Positions 61,237 to 64,000 of a stretch of 64,000 nucleotides of DNA are shown piece after piece. Position numbers and translations under genes: made by a program. The notes under the pieces are model-generated. The model ran no database searches. It was not told the DNA's origin and saw nothing but the letters and a program-made list of their open reading frames with translations. The stretch's first letter is position 1, and each line of letters starts with the position of its first letter. Location of the stretch: the NCBI GenBank assembly GCA_963792885.1, contig CAWBXX010000005.1, positions 1-64,000 on the forward strand. Direction: 5' to 3'. The stretch is from DASWJZ01 sp963792885. GTDB taxonomy: Bacteria > Pseudomonadota > Alphaproteobacteria > Rhizobiales > Afifellaceae.

Positions 61237-61905
61237 TCACTCAAGCGCAAGCTTTAGCGCCGCCGCCGCGGCTATCGGCGCCAGCACCAGCGCGACAAGC
61301 GTGCCGGCGCAAAGCAGCAGGAACGGCGACAGGAACGGCTCCGGGTCGAGGATTGCGCCGTTCGTCGCCGCCACCCCGAAGATCAGCACAGGCACCGTCA
61401 GCGGAAGCACCAGGACCGCGATGAGCAATCCGCCGCGGGGAAGGCCGGCGGTCAGCGCCGCACCGACGGCGCCGATCAGCGTAAGCGCCGGCGAGCCCAC
61501 GAGAAGCGTCAGCGCCACCGCCCCCATCGCGAGCGGCTCAAGGTTCAAAAGAAGGCCGAGGATCGGCGCCGCGACGACGATCGGCAGCCCGGTCGCGAGC
61601 CAATGCCCGGCAAGCCGACCGAGCACATAGAGGACGAGCGGTTCGCGCGAGACGACGTAGAGATCGAGCGAGCCGTCCTCGCGATCGGCGCCGAAAAGGC
61701 GCTCCAGCCCGAGCAGCGAAGCAAGAAGCGCCGCGATCCAAAGCATCGCCGGCCCGATGTGGGCGAGGAGCTTCAAGTCAGGTCCGATGCCGAACGGCAC
61801 GACGGAGACGACGGCGAGGAAGAAAATGAGTGCCACGATCGCGCCGCCGCCGGCGCGAAGCCCAAGCCGAAGCGTCTGCGCAGCGACGGCGAGAAAAGTC
61901 GTCAT
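61237..61905 (-). CDS. ccmB: Heme exporter protein CcmB
   Basis: Permease subunit of the CcmAB ABC complex releasing holo-CcmE. 222 residues, six helices; VSVVPFGIGPDLKLLAHIGP, ASLLGLERLFGADREDGSLD and RLAGHWLATGLPIVVAAPIL are the typical blocks. ATG overlaps the ccmA stop (ATGA). Confidence 0.95.
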   Translation of the reverse strand: MTTFLAVAAQTLRLGLRAGGGAIVALIFFLAVVSVVPFGIGPDLKLLAHIGPAMLWIAALLASLLGLERLFGADREDGSLDLYVVSREPLVLYVLGRLAGHWLATGLPIVVAAPILGLLLNLEPLAMGAVALTLLVGSPALTLIGAVGAALTAGLPRGGLLIAVLVLPLTVPVLIFGVAATNGAILDPEPFLSPFLLLCAGTLVALVLAPIAAAAALKLALE

Positions 61906-62537
61906 TGCGCGCGGCCTAGATCGAGGGTCGCCTGCACCTCGATCGGCAGAGCCTGATGCGTCGCCGCTACGATGAGACCTCCGCGGGAAAGGTGCGCCGC
62001 CATCAGTCGGCCGAGCAGCGCCTCACCGTCGCTGTCGAGCGACGACGCGGGCTCGTCGAGGAGCCAGAGCGGCCGCGGTGAAAGGAGGAGCCGCGCAAGC
62101 GCCGCACGCCGCCGCTGGCCGGCGGAAAGAACCGTCACATGGAGGTCGAGCGCATGCCCGACCCCCGCGATCTCCGCGGCCTCGTCGGTATCGCTGTCGA
62201 GCACCACCCGCCCTTCCTGTCGATAGACGGCGCTCCAGAAGCGGAGCGTCTCGCGCAGGGTCAGCGCGGGCTTCAGTGCGTCGGCATGGCCGAGATAGTG
62301 CGCGACAGCCGTGTCTTCGTCCCGGCCCTCGATCCGGATCTCGCCCGCCTCGGGGCGAAGCAGCCCGCCGATCAGGCGAAGCAGGCTCGACTTCCCGGCC
62401 CCGTTCGGTCCGACGACAGCCATCGCGTTTCCCGCCGCGACCCGGAACGACAGGCCAACGAAGACCGTGCGACCGCCGCGCACGCAGGCGAGGTCGCGCA
62501 CGTCGAGAACAAGCGGGGCAAAGGCTCCGGTCGGCAT
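61902..62537 (-). CDS. ccmA: Heme exporter ATP-binding protein CcmA
   Basis: ATPase of the CcmAB complex. 211 residues: Walker A VVGPNGAGKSSLLRLIGGLL, signature LSAGQRRRAALARLLL, Walker B LWLLDEPASSLD, H-loop ATHQALP. ATG 62537 (MPTGAFAPLV) is chosen; a longer frame to 62603 also exists. Divergent from acnA, with the promoters in the gap of about 175 bases. Confidence 0.95.
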   Translation of the reverse strand: MPTGAFAPLVLDVRDLACVRGGRTVFVGLSFRVAAGNAMAVVGPNGAGKSSLLRLIGGLLRPEAGEIRIEGRDEDTAVAHYLGHADALKPALTLRETLRFWSAVYRQEGRVVLDSDTDEAAEIAGVGHALDLHVTVLSAGQRRRAALARLLLSPRPLWLLDEPASSLDSDGEALLGRLMAAHLSRGGLIVAATHQALPIEVQATLDLGRAQ

Positions 62538-62711
62538 CGCGAAAGGGTCACGCCCCGCAGTTTCGAATGCTTCTAGTCGCTGGCGTCGGCTTACAAAATC
62601 CACTATATCCGCGGCAACCCGGCGCGACAGGCGCTCCTCCTCGCCGGTTGTTCAGGCACTGTCGCCTGAAGGCGGCGGTGCCCTACGCCGCATTCGCAGA
62701 AGGAGCACCCC

Positions 62712-64000
62712 TTGTCCCAGCCATCTCTCGACACCTTTAAATGCCGCCGGACGCTCGATGTCGGCGGTAAGACCTATACCTATTTCTCACTGCCGGAAGC
62801 GGAGAAGAACGGTCTTCCGGGGATTTCCCGTCTGCCCTTCTCGCTCAAGGTGCTGCTCGAGAACCTGCTTCGCTTCGAGGACGGGCGTAGCGTCACCGCC
62901 GACGACATCCGCGCCGCTGCCGGCTGGCTGGAAAAGCGCAGCTCGGACCGCGAGATCGCCTATCGCCCGGCGCGCGTGCTGATGCAGGACTTTACCGGCG
63001 TGCCGGCGGTCGTCGACCTCGCGGCGATGCGCGATGCCACCGCGCATCTCGGCAGCGATCCGAAGCGCATCAATCCGCAGGTCCCCGTCGATCTCGTCAT
63101 CGACCATTCTGTGATGGTGGATTTCTTCGGTACCCCGAGCGCCTTCGAGAAGAACGTCGAGATGGAATACGGCCGCAACGGCGAGCGCTACACGTTCCTG
63201 CGCTGGGGCCAGGAGGCGTTCGACAACTTCCGCGTCGTCCCGCCGGGCACCGGCATCTGCCACCAGGTGAACCTTGAATATCTGGCGCGGACGGTATGGA
63301 CGCGCGAGGATCGCGAGGGCGGCAGGAAGGTCACCTACGCCTTCCCCGATACGCTCGTCGGCACCGACTCCCACACGACGATGGTGAACGGCCTCTCCGT
63401 TCTCGGCTGGGGCGTCGGCGGCATCGAGGCGGAGGCCGCGATGCTCGGCCAGCCGATCTCCATGCTGATCCCGGAAGTGATCGGCTTCCGCCTCGACGGC
63501 AGGCTGCCCGAAGGCACGACAGCGACAGACCTCGTGCTCACCGTGACGCAGATGCTGCGCAAGAAGGGCGTCGTGGGCAAATTCGTCGAGTTCTACGGGC
63601 CGGGCCTCTCGAACCTCACTGTCGAGGATCGCGCGACCATCGGCAACATGGCGCCGGAATACGGCGCGACCTGCGGGCTCTTCCCGATCGAGCGCGACAC
63701 GATCAAGTATCTCTCTGCAACGGGACGCGATCCTGATCGCGTCGCCCTCGTCGAAGCCTATGCGAAGGCACAGGGCATGTGGCGCGACGATTCCTCGCCC
63801 GAGCCGGCCTTCACCGACACCCTGGAGCTCAACCTTGCCGCCGTCGTGCCGTCGCTCGCGGGGCCGAAGCGCCCGCAGGACCGGGTGGCGCTTTCCGACG
63901 CGGCACGGCAGTTCGAGCAAGCGCTCACCGAGATTCGTCCCGGCGGCGCTACGAAGAGCGCCAAGGTGGAAGGCGCCGACTTCGAGATCGCCGACGGACA
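62712..64000 (+). CDS. acnA: Aconitate hydratase A, 5' part (runs off the window)
   Basis: TCA-cycle aconitase, citrate to isocitrate. TTG 62712 after AAGGAG (62698-62703) gives LSQPSLDTFKCRRTLDVGGK, then FSLKVLLENLLRFEDG, VLMQDFTGVPAVVDLAAMRD, VDLVIDHSVMVDFFG, TLVGTDSHTTMVNGLSVLGW and GVGGIEAEAAMLGQPISMLI. The [4Fe-4S] cysteine region lies beyond the window end. The frame is unbroken for 429 codons. The acnA-ccmA divergence is a familiar Rhizobiales arrangement. Confidence 0.95.
   Translation, partial: MSQPSLDTFKCRRTLDVGGKTYTYFSLPEAEKNGLPGISRLPFSLKVLLENLLRFEDGRSVTADDIRAAAGWLEKRSSDREIAYRPARVLMQDFTGVPAVVDLAAMRDATAHLGSDPKRINPQVPVDLVIDHSVMVDFFGTPSAFEKNVEMEYGRNGERYTFLRWGQEAFDNFRVVPPGTGICHQVNLEYLARTVWTREDREGGRKVTYAFPDTLVGTDSHTTMVNGLSVLGWGVGGIEAEAAMLGQPISMLIPEVIGFRLDGRLPEGTTATDLVLTVTQMLRKKGVVGKFVEFYGPGLSNLTVEDRATIGNMAPEYGATCGLFPIERDTIKYLSATGRDPDRVALVEAYAKAQGMWRDDSSPEPAFTDTLELNLAAVVPSLAGPKRPQDRVALSDAARQFEQALTEIRPGGATKSAKVEGADFEIADG

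Noticed and set aside
1..64000. tRNA, rRNA, tmRNA or SRP RNA genes
   Set aside because: No cloverleaf or known RNA core was recognised in the intergenic gaps; a covariance-model scan would settle this.

Overview
The window is a GC-rich stretch of an alphaproteobacterial chromosome, most probably Hyphomicrobiales (Rhizobiales). The support is the run acnA / ccmABCD-ccmG / septation protein A / ftsY / mtaB / dapF, the ffh-rpsP-rimM-trmD-rplS-leuC run, alanine/glutamate-rich tails on S16 and L19, a PrtD-type type I exporter, a LuxI/LuxR pair and several palindromic intergenic repeats. No RNA gene, CRISPR array, complete insertion sequence or replication origin was recognised. About 25 genes are broken by single-base indels that a one-base correction repairs. 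They include core genes such as trmD, ftsY, leuB and leuD, so the indels look like consensus errors of the assembly rather than gene decay. I therefore give such genes as one locus and state where the frame changes.

Layout. 1-6052: three tandem zinc-finger/SAM methyltransferases of the deoxysugar C-methyltransferase type, then a type I secretion ABC transporter and its HlyD-like adaptor. 6095-12145: dTDP-rhamnose genes rfbA-rfbD-rfbB (minus) and rfbC (plus), flanking a quorum-sensing luxR-luxI pair. 12185-16313: an FAD oxidoreductase, a PdxY-like kinase, a methyltransferase and an Nramp Mn transporter whose promoter carries a perfect 9-3-9 palindrome (candidate Mur site). 16318-23432: DedA, pyrrolidone peptidase, a 2H phosphoesterase, a membrane protein and leuB in reverse, an MgtC/DUF4010 protein, and a JmjC-like plus CelD-like pair. 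23645-33506: ffh, rpsP, rimM, trmD, rplS with two small genes slipped in (GNAT, ABM), then soxR facing an SDR-queA operon across a textbook SoxR operator, a phosphodiester glycosidase and leuC.

33579-43836: small enzymes and, from 37973, a cluster under what looks like ECF42-type promoters (TGTCGA, 17-18 nt, CGTC/CGAC): a glutathione transferase, three YCII/DGPF proteins, a PhnB-like protein and an ECF42-like sigma factor. A second copy of the arrangement lies at 46071-48106, with divergent promoters serving a small membrane protein and a fourth YCII gene plus a second ECF42-like sigma factor. 44012-51584 also holds leuD, MaoC, transporters and an uncharacterised coupled three-gene operon.

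51899-64000: dapF, a GST, a repeat cluster and an AT-rich OLD-like ATPase/TOPRIM gene that interrupts the dapF-mtaB neighbourhood and is probably horizontally acquired. Then follow mtaB-ftsY-septation protein, the cytochrome c maturation operon ccmABCD-ccmG in reverse, and acnA running off the window. Two housekeeping genes (queA, mtaB) contain in-frame palindromic insertions that lengthen the protein by about 40-55 residues.
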